DNA of 64,000 nt from G020353115 sp964481765. GTDB lineage: Bacteria > Bacteroidota > Bacteroidia > Bacteroidales > VadinHA17. The notes beneath the pieces were generated by a model. It searched no databases, was not told the origin of the DNA, and worked only from the letters and a program-made list of their open reading frames with translations. This document shows positions 53,110 to 61,925 of this stretch, piece by piece; the first letter of the stretch is position 1; each line of letters opens with the position of its first letter. The position numbers and the translations under genes were made by a program. The DNA lies in assembly GCA_964481765.1 (NCBI GenBank), contig CAYZVJ010000001.1:1-64000 (forward strand), given 5' to 3'.

Positions 53110-53997
53110 TTAAAAAAATGCGATCTCTATTTTCTTGCCCGTCCTGAGTGATTCGATGTCAGACAATAAATGATTGGCCAATCGGCTTGCCCCGAAACGA
53201 AAAAGGGATGGTGTTATCCATTCAGAACCCAGCGTGTTTACAACGATAGCCAGAAAAGGCAGAGCCTCTGAGGAGGAGGATATCCCGCCGGAGGGTTTAA
53301 TGCCAACCCTTTTTCCTGTAGCGGAAAAGTAATCGCTTATCGCTGTACACATCACACCAACAGCCTCGATCGTTGCAGCAGGTTGAAATTTTCCGGTGGA
53401 TGTTTTGATAAAATCAGCACCCGATTGCATGGCAAGCATACTTGCCCTATAGATGTTTTCATGGGAAGATAGTGCTCCTGTTTCAAGGATGATTTTCAGC
53501 GGGTATTTTTGTACGACCCGCCTTATCTCTTTTAATTCTTTTTCTACAGCCGGAACATTTGATTCCAGGAATTTTCCCACAGAGATAACGACATCGATCT
53601 CTTCAGCTCCGTTTTCAATCGCCAGTTCAATCTCGGCTAATTTTATCTTTAAAAAGGTTTGTGAGGAGGGAAATCCTCCGGCAACGGAGGCAATTCTAAC
53701 ATGTGGCACTGCAAGAACATCCCGGACACAGGATACGAGTGAGGGGTATACACAGATAGCGGCAACATTTGGTATTTCCGGGAAACGACTGGGACATTGA
53801 TTTATATTTTCACAGAGTGAACGGATTTTTTTCTCCGTATCGGTTGTATTTAATGTGGTCAGATCCAGCAAACTGAAAATGGTCTTTAATCCGTCTGGGT
53901 GATTAAACGATCCGGCGGATGAAATGGCAGAATCCACAAGCTGTTTAACGAATCGATCCGAAATTTTTTTTCCGTAGTTTTTATGTTTTGTATCCAT
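53110..53997 (-). CDS. deoC: Deoxyribose-phosphate aldolase
   Basis: About 295 residues from ATG 53995-53997 (MDTKHKNYGKK); an upstream in-frame ATG adds nine residues. TIM-barrel aldolase motifs are SLLDLTTLNTTDTEKKIRSLCE, GAEEIDVVISVGKFLE, the Schiff-base Lys in ADFIKTSTGKF and the phosphate loop VGIKPSGGISS. It splits 2-deoxyribose-5-phosphate into glyceraldehyde-3-phosphate and acetaldehyde in nucleoside catabolism. It stands alone, without deoA or deoB. Confidence 0.93.
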   Translation of the reverse strand: MDTKHKNYGKKISDRFVKQLVDSAISSAGSFNHPDGLKTIFSLLDLTTLNTTDTEKKIRSLCENINQCPSRFPEIPNVAAICVYPSLVSCVRDVLAVPHVRIASVAGGFPSSQTFLKIKLAEIELAIENGAEEIDVVISVGKFLESNVPAVEKELKEIRRVVQKYPLKIILETGALSSHENIYRASMLAMQSGADFIKTSTGKFQPAATIEAVGVMCTAISDYFSATGKRVGIKPSGGISSSSEALPFLAIVVNTLGSEWITPSLFRFGASRLANHLLSDIESLRTGKKIEIAFF

Positions 53998-54075
53998 TGT
54001 ATTACCCTGTGCTGATTGGTACATCTTTTTTGCAGTCCCTGCCGGACAATAGAATTAATGCTTAAAACAAACACA

Positions 54076-55485
54076 TTATCTCTTTCCGGAATTTTTGCCG
54101 GGAGCCGTTTTCCCTCTTGCTATAGAGGCAAAGATACCACCAAAACAGAGAATAGAAAAAATAAGGAATGCCATTTTCACACTTGATAAAAATTCCGCAT
54201 GATTGGATGGATTGATTTCAGTCCGGCCAATGAACAGGGAAAAGAGCATCATAGCAATGCCCATACTGAACATCTGACCGACCGCTCGCATGGTTGCCTG
54301 TGTGCCGGATGCAACACCGAGGAATTTTTTTTCCACGGAATTCATGATGGCATTTACATTGGGTGAGGAGAATAGTGCAAAACCTGTACCCAGGATCAGC
54401 AGATTAATAATGATTACCAGCATGGAGGTAGCAGGAGTGAGAAAGACAAGCAGGAAGAGCCCCACCATGGATAATCCCATACCAATGGAAGCCACGACCC
54501 TGGATTCAATCTTATCAGAAAGTTTTCCGGAGATCGGTGATAGTATGGCCATAATGATCGGTTGGGAAACAAGGACCAGGCCTGCATTCTGAGGAGAAAG
54601 ATCCTTGATATATTGCAGGTAGAGGCTCAGCAGAAAACCGGTTGCAAAAGTTGCGGCATAGTTAATCAATGCCGCCAGATTTGAGAATGCAAAAACACGG
54701 TTGTACCGGAAGAGATTTATTTCAAGAATCGGGTATGCCGACCTTTTTTCAACCCGGAACAAACAAACAAACAACATCAACCCGGAAACGATAATTACCC
54801 AGCCAAACCATTCCGGGAGAAGCGTAAATCCATACATCAGCAGAAATAGCGCCGCTCCATACAATATACTGCCCTGCCAGTCGAATCGCTCTTTGGCCGC
54901 ATCAGCCCAATCCTGTTTTAGCATTAAAAGAATCAGGATAATAGCGGATAGTCCGATCGGTACAAGAACCAGAAAGATACTTTTCCAGCCCAGGTATTGG
55001 GTCAGTAATCCTCCACCAAACGGTCCGATCGATAAACCGATATAGACGGCTGAAACGTTGATGCCCAAAGGCCTGCCACGTTCTCCAGGAGGATAGACAG
55101 AAGTGATAATCGCGGTGCTGGTGCTAAAGATCATGGAGCTTCCAAGACCCTGTACTACTCTGAAGGCAATCAGTTGATGAATGCTGGCAGAGAGGGCACA
55201 CAGGATGGAAGTGATGATAAACAGGGCAAGACCAATGGTATAGATCTTTTTTCTGCCAACAATATCGGCCAGCTTGCCAAGGGGAACAAGAAAAATGGCG
55301 GCAGACAGGATATACGAAGTAGCCACCCAGGAGATTTGAACAGCGTTGGCATTGAACTCTTTCCCAATCGTAGGTAATGCCACGTTAATTGCAGAACCCA
55401 TGAACGGAGTCATGAACGATGCGATAACGGCAATGGATAACGCGGTTCGTTTAACGGATGTGTCGGGAAAATCCTGGTGAATCAT
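54076..55485 (-). CDS. MFS transporter, DHA2 (EmrB/QacA) drug-export family
   Basis: 469 residues with about 14 predicted membrane segments. Typical features are ASFMTPFMGSAINVALPTIG near the N-terminus (helix 1 with the D/N-VALP motif), LGKLADIVGRKKIYTIGL (loop 2-3 motif), FRVVQGLGSSMIFSTS (helix 4 motif) and PFGGGLLTQYLGW in helix 5. DHA2 proteins export drugs, dyes or metabolites by proton antiport. No regulator or partner (for example EmrA/TolC) is adjacent. Confidence 0.9.
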   Translation of the reverse strand: MIHQDFPDTSVKRTALSIAVIASFMTPFMGSAINVALPTIGKEFNANAVQISWVATSYILSAAIFLVPLGKLADIVGRKKIYTIGLALFIITSILCALSASIHQLIAFRVVQGLGSSMIFSTSTAIITSVYPPGERGRPLGINVSAVYIGLSIGPFGGGLLTQYLGWKSIFLVLVPIGLSAIILILLMLKQDWADAAKERFDWQGSILYGAALFLLMYGFTLLPEWFGWVIIVSGLMLFVCLFRVEKRSAYPILEINLFRYNRVFAFSNLAALINYAATFATGFLLSLYLQYIKDLSPQNAGLVLVSQPIIMAILSPISGKLSDKIESRVVASIGMGLSMVGLFLLVFLTPATSMLVIIINLLILGTGFALFSSPNVNAIMNSVEKKFLGVASGTQATMRAVGQMFSMGIAMMLFSLFIGRTEINPSNHAEFLSSVKMAFLIFSILCFGGIFASIARGKTAPGKNSGKR

Positions 55486-55524
55486 GTTGCTGTTTTACAT
55501 GGATAGCAAGTCAGGTAAGTTGAA

Positions 55525-55977
55525 CTATTCTCTGTTTTTTGTGTCAATCCATATCGTTACCGGACCATCATTAATGAGGTTGATCTGCATGTATGCTCCA
55601 AATTCTCCGGTCTTTACGGTTTTCCCCAGCATTGTTCCCAGTTGTTTTACAAACGCGTTGTATAACGGAATGGCTAATTCCGGCTTAGCGGCCCTTATGT
55701 AGGAAGGGCGATTCCCCTTTTTTGTCTTGGCATGAAGTGTAAACTGACTGACGGCCAGTGCATCGCCATCAACTTCCGTTATGGGTACATTCATGATTCC
55801 CTGCTCATCATCAAAAATTCGCAACTGGGCAATTTTCCTGCATAACCACACTACATCGTCCACGGTGTCTTCAATTTCTATTCCAAGCAGGATCAACAAA
55901 CCGTGGCCAATTTCTGATATAATTTCTTCTTCGATGCTTACTGAAGCATGGGTTACTCGTTGTATAACTGCGCGCAT
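55525..55977 (-). CDS. dtd: D-aminoacyl-tRNA deacylase
   Basis: 150 residues. DTD motifs are MRAVIQRVTHASVSI, LLILLGIEIEDT, LAVSQFTLHA (SQFTL active-site loop), KKGNRPSY, TGEFGAYMQINLINDGPVTI (GP-x-T cis-Pro region). It removes D-amino acids from tRNA as chiral proofreading. The start lies 31 bases after the amidase stop on the same strand. Confidence 0.95.
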   Translation of the reverse strand: MRAVIQRVTHASVSIEEEIISEIGHGLLILLGIEIEDTVDDVVWLCRKIAQLRIFDDEQGIMNVPITEVDGDALAVSQFTLHAKTKKGNRPSYIRAAKPELAIPLYNAFVKQLGTMLGKTVKTGEFGAYMQINLINDGPVTIWIDTKNRE

Positions 55978-56008
55978 ATGTCGTTGTTTTTTCCTGCATC
56001 ATTCGGCT

Positions 56009-57709
56009 TTACTCAGCAGGTCTTGCTGCGAGGGTGAACATTCGGGGATGAAGGTCATCAAAATCGGTTTCTTCCTGATACATTGCAGCAACAGCAAGAA
56101 TGGTTGCCTCATCAAAGAGATTGCCTATAAACGAGATGCTGGTTGGGGTTCCCCGCTGGTTAAATCCATTGGGTACCACCACAACCGGATGTCCCGTGAG
56201 ATTGGTTATGAGGAGCTGGTTCCCGCCATAGCTGGGTGTAACGATGAGGTCGTATTGTTCCATTAGTTTCTGCATCTCCTGAATGAGCAGGTAGCGAATA
56301 CGGTTTGCCTGGATGTATTCAACGGCAGGGATAAATCGTGCCTGCCGGAACAGGTTGGGCCAGGCTCCCCTGTTTTGACGAACCAGGAGCGTATCCCTGT
56401 TGGACCGGGTAAGCTCATCAAATGCAGCTGCCGCTTCGGCATTCAGAATGATTTGCAGAGAAGAAACAGGCAGCGTATCAGGGAAGGAGACCGGAATGAG
56501 TTCAGCGCCCATCTTTTTCAGGACCGCGAGTGTTTTTTTGTCGTTCTTTTTCGTTAGATAATCTGCATCGAACGCCTCTTTGAGATAGCCGATTTTCAGC
56601 TCTGAAAGATCCAGGGAGGATTTGTAGTTGAATGGCAGATCGACCAGGGTCTGGTCAATTCCGTCCGAACCGATCATGGCCTGGAATACCAGTGCACAAT
56701 CGGCAGCATTTCTGCAGATCGGTCCAATTTTGTCCATGGTCCAGCTTAAGGCCATAGCCCCGGTTCTGCTAACCCGACCATAGGTAGGTCTGAGACCCGA
56801 TGTTCCACAACGTGTCGAGGGAGAGACGATAGAACCCAGGGTTTCCGTTCCTATGGAAAAGGGGACCAGGCCGGCGGCAGTTGCTGAAGCTGAGCCGGCA
56901 GAAGAGCCACTGGAACCCTGCCTGAGATCCCATGGATTTCTTGTTGTATCGGCATACCAGACATCCCCCATGGCTAAAGCACCCATGGATAATTTAGCCA
57001 ACAGCACAGCACCCGCCTCTTCCAGTTTTTTCACAACCGTTGCCGTTTCATCAATGATTTGATCCTTAAAGGGGGCTGCACCCCAGGTCGTTTTATATCC
57101 CGCTACTGCAAGCAAGTCTTTCACACCATAGGGAATGCCATGCAGAGGGCCCCTGTATATACCCTGAGCGATCTCTTCATCCGCCCGGGTCGCTTGTGCA
57201 AGGGCTACATCTTCTGTCAGGGTGATGACACAATGGAGGGTATCCCCGTATCGCTTCAGACGACCTAAGAAAAACTGCGTCAATTCAACCGATTTAATTT
57301 TTTGGCTTTTTATCAGTTGTGCAAGTTCTGCAACGCTATAAAAAGCAAGGTCTTCCCTGTTTTCCGGTAAAGAAACATTTTCCGGCAAGCCCCATTCAAT
57401 CAGTTCCTGTTTTTGAGGAAAAGTGGCACCGATTGGAATGGGATTGAACTGGATCGAAGGAGGAATGCTATTGTCAAGAGGACAAGAGCGGATTTCATTG
57501 TATAACTGCGTATAATAGGCAAGGCCCCCCGACATCTGGGCCCTCTCCTTCTGGTCAAACTGTAACCCCATGTGATTTTCTGCTTCAAGGATGACCGTGT
57601 CGGGAAGCACTGTGCTGGTTTCTGTTTCATCAGATTTCGATGTTGAATCATGCTTACAGGCATGGATCACGATGAAAAAAAGCAACAGGACCGGAATGGA
57701 TCTGAACAT
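56009..57709 (-). CDS. Amidase-signature-family hydrolase, lipoprotein
   Basis: About 566 residues from ATG 57707-57709 (MFRSIPVLLLFF), which gives a lipobox VIHAC at about residue 18; longer in-frame starts exist at 57751. The amidase Ser-cisSer-Lys triad is present: Lys in GIPYGVKDLLA, cis-Ser in GSSGSSAGSASATAAG and nucleophile Ser in TLGSIVSPS. Other family landmarks are GPICRNAADCALVF and SFIGNLFDEATIL. The substrate amide is unknown. Being anchored outside the cytoplasm it may process peptides or envelope compounds. Confidence 0.9.
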   Translation of the reverse strand: MFRSIPVLLLFFIVIHACKHDSTSKSDETETSTVLPDTVILEAENHMGLQFDQKERAQMSGGLAYYTQLYNEIRSCPLDNSIPPSIQFNPIPIGATFPQKQELIEWGLPENVSLPENREDLAFYSVAELAQLIKSQKIKSVELTQFFLGRLKRYGDTLHCVITLTEDVALAQATRADEEIAQGIYRGPLHGIPYGVKDLLAVAGYKTTWGAAPFKDQIIDETATVVKKLEEAGAVLLAKLSMGALAMGDVWYADTTRNPWDLRQGSSGSSAGSASATAAGLVPFSIGTETLGSIVSPSTRCGTSGLRPTYGRVSRTGAMALSWTMDKIGPICRNAADCALVFQAMIGSDGIDQTLVDLPFNYKSSLDLSELKIGYLKEAFDADYLTKKNDKKTLAVLKKMGAELIPVSFPDTLPVSSLQIILNAEAAAAFDELTRSNRDTLLVRQNRGAWPNLFRQARFIPAVEYIQANRIRYLLIQEMQKLMEQYDLIVTPSYGGNQLLITNLTGHPVVVVPNGFNQRGTPTSISFIGNLFDEATILAVAAMYQEETDFDDLHPRMFTLAARPAE

Positions 57710-57761
57710 GAAATATTGGTTTAAAGGAGTTTGAGAACGGGTCATGATCATGGGTGTAATG

Positions 57762-58973
57762 TTATTCCTCGCTGGCCATCAGGAAGAATGGTTTCATTTC
57801 AAAGCTATGATAAAATGGCCGCAATCGTTCGGTATTGTAATTCTCTTTTACATTCACGATCTTTTTGTGACTGATCACTACATCCAGCGGGACATTATCA
57901 TACCTTCCATTTTTCAGAACCACCAATCGGCCGTGGATTCCTTTCAGGATAAGATCGAGGGCAAGATTTCCAAATGCCATGGGTACGATGGAGTCCATCG
58001 CATCCGGGTCACCACCACGAACCATGTACCCTAATTTCTGGTTAATGATGTTGATGGTTTTGCCTTTGTTGTAGGTTGCAGAACGATTCTTCAATTCTGC
58101 TGAAACGAGATCACCGATACCACCCAGCTTCGCATGTCCGTATGCATCTTTTTCGGCATTCTTAAAAACCATCTCACCTCCTTTGAACATGGCCCCTTCC
58201 GAAACGATTACAACCGAGTATTTGCTCGGATTATGGTTCCTGTCTTCCACCAGCAGTTTTGTCAGCAATTCGATATCGAATTTGTATTCCGGGATCACAC
58301 AGCGGTTGGCCGCCCCGGCCATCGTTGGCAGCATGGCTGTAAATCCGGCATAACGTCCGAAGACTTCCATAACCAGCAGGCGTTCATGCGATCCCGCGGA
58401 TGTACGAAGGGTGTTTGTCATCATGATTGTACGGGTCACACAGGTACTGAAACCAATGCAATAATCGGTTCCCGGAACATCATTGTCCATGGTTTTTGGA
58501 ATGGCAACCACCTTTACTCCTTCTTTGTATAGCCTGACTCCATAGCTTAATGTATCGTCCCCTCCTATGGGAATCAGGTAATCGATACCAAGCCAGCTCA
58601 AGTTCATAACGACTTCGTCGGTCAGATCGTTGTATTTGTCCTTATATTTCTCTTTCAGGTGTTCCGGAATATCGGCTTGCCTCATGTGGCTTGGACGTGT
58701 ACGGGAAGAGTGTAGAAAAGTCCCCCCTGTACGTCCCGCTTTATTTACAATATCATCTGTAAGGATCATATAACAATTGCTGTTATCCGCATTTTTGTCT
58801 CGAATCAGCTCAGTGATACCAGCCCAGCCCCGTCTTAACCCGATCACCCGGTACCCTTCTCGATTCGCCCGGATAGTAACTGCCCGGATAGCAGGATTCA
58901 AACCGGGAACATCTCCACCACCGGTCAGTATTCCAATTACGCCCTTGCTGTTTTTATTCTTAATTTGTGTCAT
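57762..58973 (-). CDS. Group III 6-phosphofructokinase, diphosphate-dependent type by motif
   Basis: 403 residues. The phosphofructokinase fold is clear from GILTGGGDVPGLNPAIRAV, PIGGDDTLSYG (137-140 GGDD), IPKTMDNDVPGTDYCIGF (159-165 PKTMDND) and MEVFGRYAGFTAML. In this family Asp after GGD and Lys in PKT mark diphosphate-dependent enzymes, whereas ATP-dependent enzymes carry GGDG and PGT. Both markers here (Asp140, Lys160) favour PPi as phosphate donor, and the length fits group III. This would make glycolysis at this step reversible and ATP-saving. Confidence 0.85.
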   Translation of the reverse strand: MTQIKNKNSKGVIGILTGGGDVPGLNPAIRAVTIRANREGYRVIGLRRGWAGITELIRDKNADNSNCYMILTDDIVNKAGRTGGTFLHSSRTRPSHMRQADIPEHLKEKYKDKYNDLTDEVVMNLSWLGIDYLIPIGGDDTLSYGVRLYKEGVKVVAIPKTMDNDVPGTDYCIGFSTCVTRTIMMTNTLRTSAGSHERLLVMEVFGRYAGFTAMLPTMAGAANRCVIPEYKFDIELLTKLLVEDRNHNPSKYSVVIVSEGAMFKGGEMVFKNAEKDAYGHAKLGGIGDLVSAELKNRSATYNKGKTINIINQKLGYMVRGGDPDAMDSIVPMAFGNLALDLILKGIHGRLVVLKNGRYDNVPLDVVISHKKIVNVKENYNTERLRPFYHSFEMKPFFLMASEE

Positions 58974-59066
58974 TTGTTCCTGTATTATAGCGTTATTTAT
59001 TTCGGTTTCTCGCCGTACATTCCGGTTTTGAAAACCGAATAAAAGTATTAAAAAACCGGTTCAAAA

Positions 59067-59705
59067 TCATTCCACGTTGGAATCCTGCCAATGCTGATTG
59101 TGCCTTATCCAGTTTTTAAACCCAATGACAAAAAAGAAAAAACCGGAGAGAAATGTCACGGCAAGCATCCCAAAATGAATGGAGAGAAAAACAGACAGAT
59201 ACCGGAGTTTGGTATTTTTACTCCGGATATTGGCCTGTACGATCTTAAGATCCCGCTCTTTCTGGTTAAAGGACCGGATTCGTTCCATCAGCTGGTTTGA
59301 TTTTTCGGTAAAGAGCGGATTCAATGAATCGATCATTCTTTCATCCGCCAGGATTCCGCGGTTGTATAAATCCCCAATTGTATCCAGCAGGTGGGGCTCA
59401 TCTGCCGTTCTGTTCATCAGTGCATTGATGGAATCATTCACAGAAACGGAATGATTGATCAGCTGGTTGATCTCATTGTTGGCCTGAGTTACCTCGGTGT
59501 TCAGGTCGTTCATCTGCTCTCTGGAAAGGCCGTGTTCCATAGACAGTACTTCTGCCGCTGCTTCTTCTACCTGTTTCTCCCGTATCAGATCAACCCGTTT
59601 TACCAATAACGATTCAATGCGCATGGGCATATACGAGAAACTGAAAAGAAGGAGAATAAAACCGATGATGGTGTTAAAAGCATGGATATTCGATACGTTA
59701 TTCAT
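59067..59705 (-). CDS. Two-helix membrane protein with coiled coil, unknown function
   Basis: About 212 residues from ATG 59703-59705 (MNNVSNIHAFNTIIGFILLL). One membrane helix at the N-terminus (about 10-26), a long helical, mostly coiled-coil extracytoplasmic segment (about 30-170; EQMNDLNTEVTQANNEINQLI), and a second helix near the C-terminus (about 177-200; HFGMLAVTFLSGFFFFVIGF). I do not recognise a family. It lies between the phosphofructokinase and M14 peptidase genes on the same strand. Confidence 0.65.
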   Translation of the reverse strand: MNNVSNIHAFNTIIGFILLLFSFSYMPMRIESLLVKRVDLIREKQVEEAAAEVLSMEHGLSREQMNDLNTEVTQANNEINQLINHSVSVNDSINALMNRTADEPHLLDTIGDLYNRGILADERMIDSLNPLFTEKSNQLMERIRSFNQKERDLKIVQANIRSKNTKLRYLSVFLSIHFGMLAVTFLSGFFFFVIGFKNWIRHNQHWQDSNVE

Positions 59706-59799
59706 AGTATCCGGATTTTTATGCAAGGCGTCTATCGCGGTTCAGTTCGTTCAGATACGCTTATCATGCCCCCATGATCATTTGGCAGACAGGAGAAAA

Positions 59800-61761
59800 T
59801 CACTCCCTGCTAAAATCAAGTGTCATCTTTTTGTTCAAGACGCCTCCGCGCGTTGATGATATACTGATACTACACGTTACATCTCTTTTCTGGTAAATCC
59901 GAACAGTAAAGATAGCCTGACCGGTTTCACCTCCGGGAGTAAATCCGCAATCCACACTTGCAGTGCGTTGATTACGGGAGAACCGGTCGTAATACAAGTT
60001 ACGACCTTCACCTGACTCCTCCTCTTCCCTTATTATTTTCAATACCGGTTTTTTCCCCGTTACCATCTCTTTTTCAAATTCAATGGTGACCTGGTCTTCA
60101 CGAACGATCTTTACCAGGTGTGCCTGTTTCAAGGCGGTGGGCAATTTCCCGGTATTCTGAAACGAGATGGTGATCTGAAAATCGGCTGAGTCATTGCCAT
60201 AGGATGCGGTCTTTTCCAGATTGACATCACTCCATGCGAGACACGGCAGATGGTTTACCATTTCGAGGTTGAACAATGCCTGGTTTTTAGCCCAGGGTAA
60301 AAGCTCTTTTGCCGGGGGATTCTGGGAGAAGAATTTTGGATGAAATCCTCCGATTTCAGCTTCTCCGTGAACAGGATGTACAAACGGTTTCCATGTAATA
60401 AACCCGGTGCCCTCATTCTCTTCATCGTCCCACCTGAGCAGATCCAGCTGGTCGATATCATCATCCCCGTCATAATCTTTAAACCGTCCCCCGTTCCATA
60501 ATTCATCACCATACCAGATGGCACCGAGATACCAGTATCCAAAATCGGGGCCATGTCCAAAGAGCGGATTCCCATGTCCGTAATCCTGGTATACATCCCC
60601 GGCTCGTTCATAGCCGGTAATTCCCTTTCCAATGCTGTCAAAATATTCATACCACGCCAGGTCTTCCACGTACATTCTCTCTTCAGAGGGGGATGTTGAT
60701 GGAGCCCGGAGATGCATTGGTACTCGTGTATCCATTGAATTTACTATATATACATTGGGATGGCTTAACAGGAATGTCACAACCGACCGGGTTTCAATCT
60801 CACTGAGCGGATATTCCCCGGCGCCACGCTGGGTGAATCCGCGTCCGGTAGCCTCGACATGCTGTTCCGGCCTCCAGTTTTCAGGATAATTGCGGTGAAG
60901 GTCCAGTCCGCCGATACCATCTTCATTCACCCGGCCATCCCCATCATTATCAATCCCCTCAGATTCAGTCAAATAGATCCCTTCTCCTTCCGGAACCCTC
61001 ATCATGAGCCTGCCGCTTGGATCATCCGGATCAGGCTTCATATTTCCCCGTTTTTTATCTTTCCAGCGTACGGTGAGTATAACCCCGTCCCCATCAAGGT
61101 CCTCCGGAGAGTCTTCATCGATAAGACCATCCAGGTCATTGTCCGTCGGCTTTACGGTACTGCGGTTGCTTTGTGCTGTGTGCATATAGAGGGTATGTCC
61201 GTCGGGATTATTAATGGGACGGGCATAGATCGTTTTCGTGTCCAGCATTTCTGTTATTTCTGCATTGTTGCCATATTGTTCAAGCAGATACTGGATCATC
61301 CACAGAACGGATTCTGCACTGGTTACCTCTCCACTATGACGATTTCCTTCAAAAAAGGCAGCCGGTTTGTCTGTATCTTTTCCTGACCGTTTATTGGTAA
61401 TGGTTACCTGCAGGATGGGTCTTCCTTCAAAGCTTTCAGCGACCGTATAAAGATCAACCAGATCAGGATACTCATCTGCCCATCGTTTGAGCCAGGTGGC
61501 AAATACATCGGCCGAATGAAAGCGGTCAAACGTGAGTTTATCGGATGCTGTATACTCAACCTCAGGATACCTGACCTGAGGGAAAAAACTGATTCCGTGC
61601 CGTTCTCCCTTGACCGTATACCAGAGTGTATCCTGATCGGACTCAGGCCAGCTCTCTTCATGCAAAGGAAGGTAACCCTGGGCTAACAAGGTGGCGGAAA
61701 ACAAAAAGAGACTGTATATCATCATGAACAGTCGGGCGGGGAGAAAGAGATTCTTTTTCAT
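59800..61761 (-). CDS. M14-family metallocarboxypeptidase-like protein with calcium-loop insertion
   Basis: 653 residues with a signal peptide (about 1-28). The M14 zinc motif is FEGNRHSGEVTSAE (His142, Glu145), with Arg181 region YARPINNPDGH and the substrate-binding GLDLHRNYPENW (288-). An insertion at about 205-295 holds EF-hand/dockerin-like Asp-rich loops (DNDLDGLIDED, DLDGDGVI, DNDGDGRVNEDG), and a further DYDGDDDIDQLDL loop lies near residue 440; these probably bind calcium. The usual third zinc-ligand His (HT/HS-type motif) reads NSMDTRV with Asp344. Catalytic competence is therefore uncertain. It is presumably secreted; substrate unknown. Confidence 0.85.
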   Translation of the reverse strand: MKKNLFLPARLFMMIYSLFLFSATLLAQGYLPLHEESWPESDQDTLWYTVKGERHGISFFPQVRYPEVEYTASDKLTFDRFHSADVFATWLKRWADEYPDLVDLYTVAESFEGRPILQVTITNKRSGKDTDKPAAFFEGNRHSGEVTSAESVLWMIQYLLEQYGNNAEITEMLDTKTIYARPINNPDGHTLYMHTAQSNRSTVKPTDNDLDGLIDEDSPEDLDGDGVILTVRWKDKKRGNMKPDPDDPSGRLMMRVPEGEGIYLTESEGIDNDGDGRVNEDGIGGLDLHRNYPENWRPEQHVEATGRGFTQRGAGEYPLSEIETRSVVTFLLSHPNVYIVNSMDTRVPMHLRAPSTSPSEERMYVEDLAWYEYFDSIGKGITGYERAGDVYQDYGHGNPLFGHGPDFGYWYLGAIWYGDELWNGGRFKDYDGDDDIDQLDLLRWDDEENEGTGFITWKPFVHPVHGEAEIGGFHPKFFSQNPPAKELLPWAKNQALFNLEMVNHLPCLAWSDVNLEKTASYGNDSADFQITISFQNTGKLPTALKQAHLVKIVREDQVTIEFEKEMVTGKKPVLKIIREEEESGEGRNLYYDRFSRNQRTASVDCGFTPGGETGQAIFTVRIYQKRDVTCSISISSTRGGVLNKKMTLDFSRE

Positions 61762-61925
61762 CGTATAATTTTTTCTGCTTGAAAGTAATCATTTTTGTTG
61801 AAGAGTCAGAATGGAAAACGAATAAATTGCATGCATATCATTTCATTCCATGTAATGATTACGGGATAGATTAATTTTGGTATTTTTGAAATTCTTTATA
61901 GAGTAACGCCATTGATCTGCCTGTC

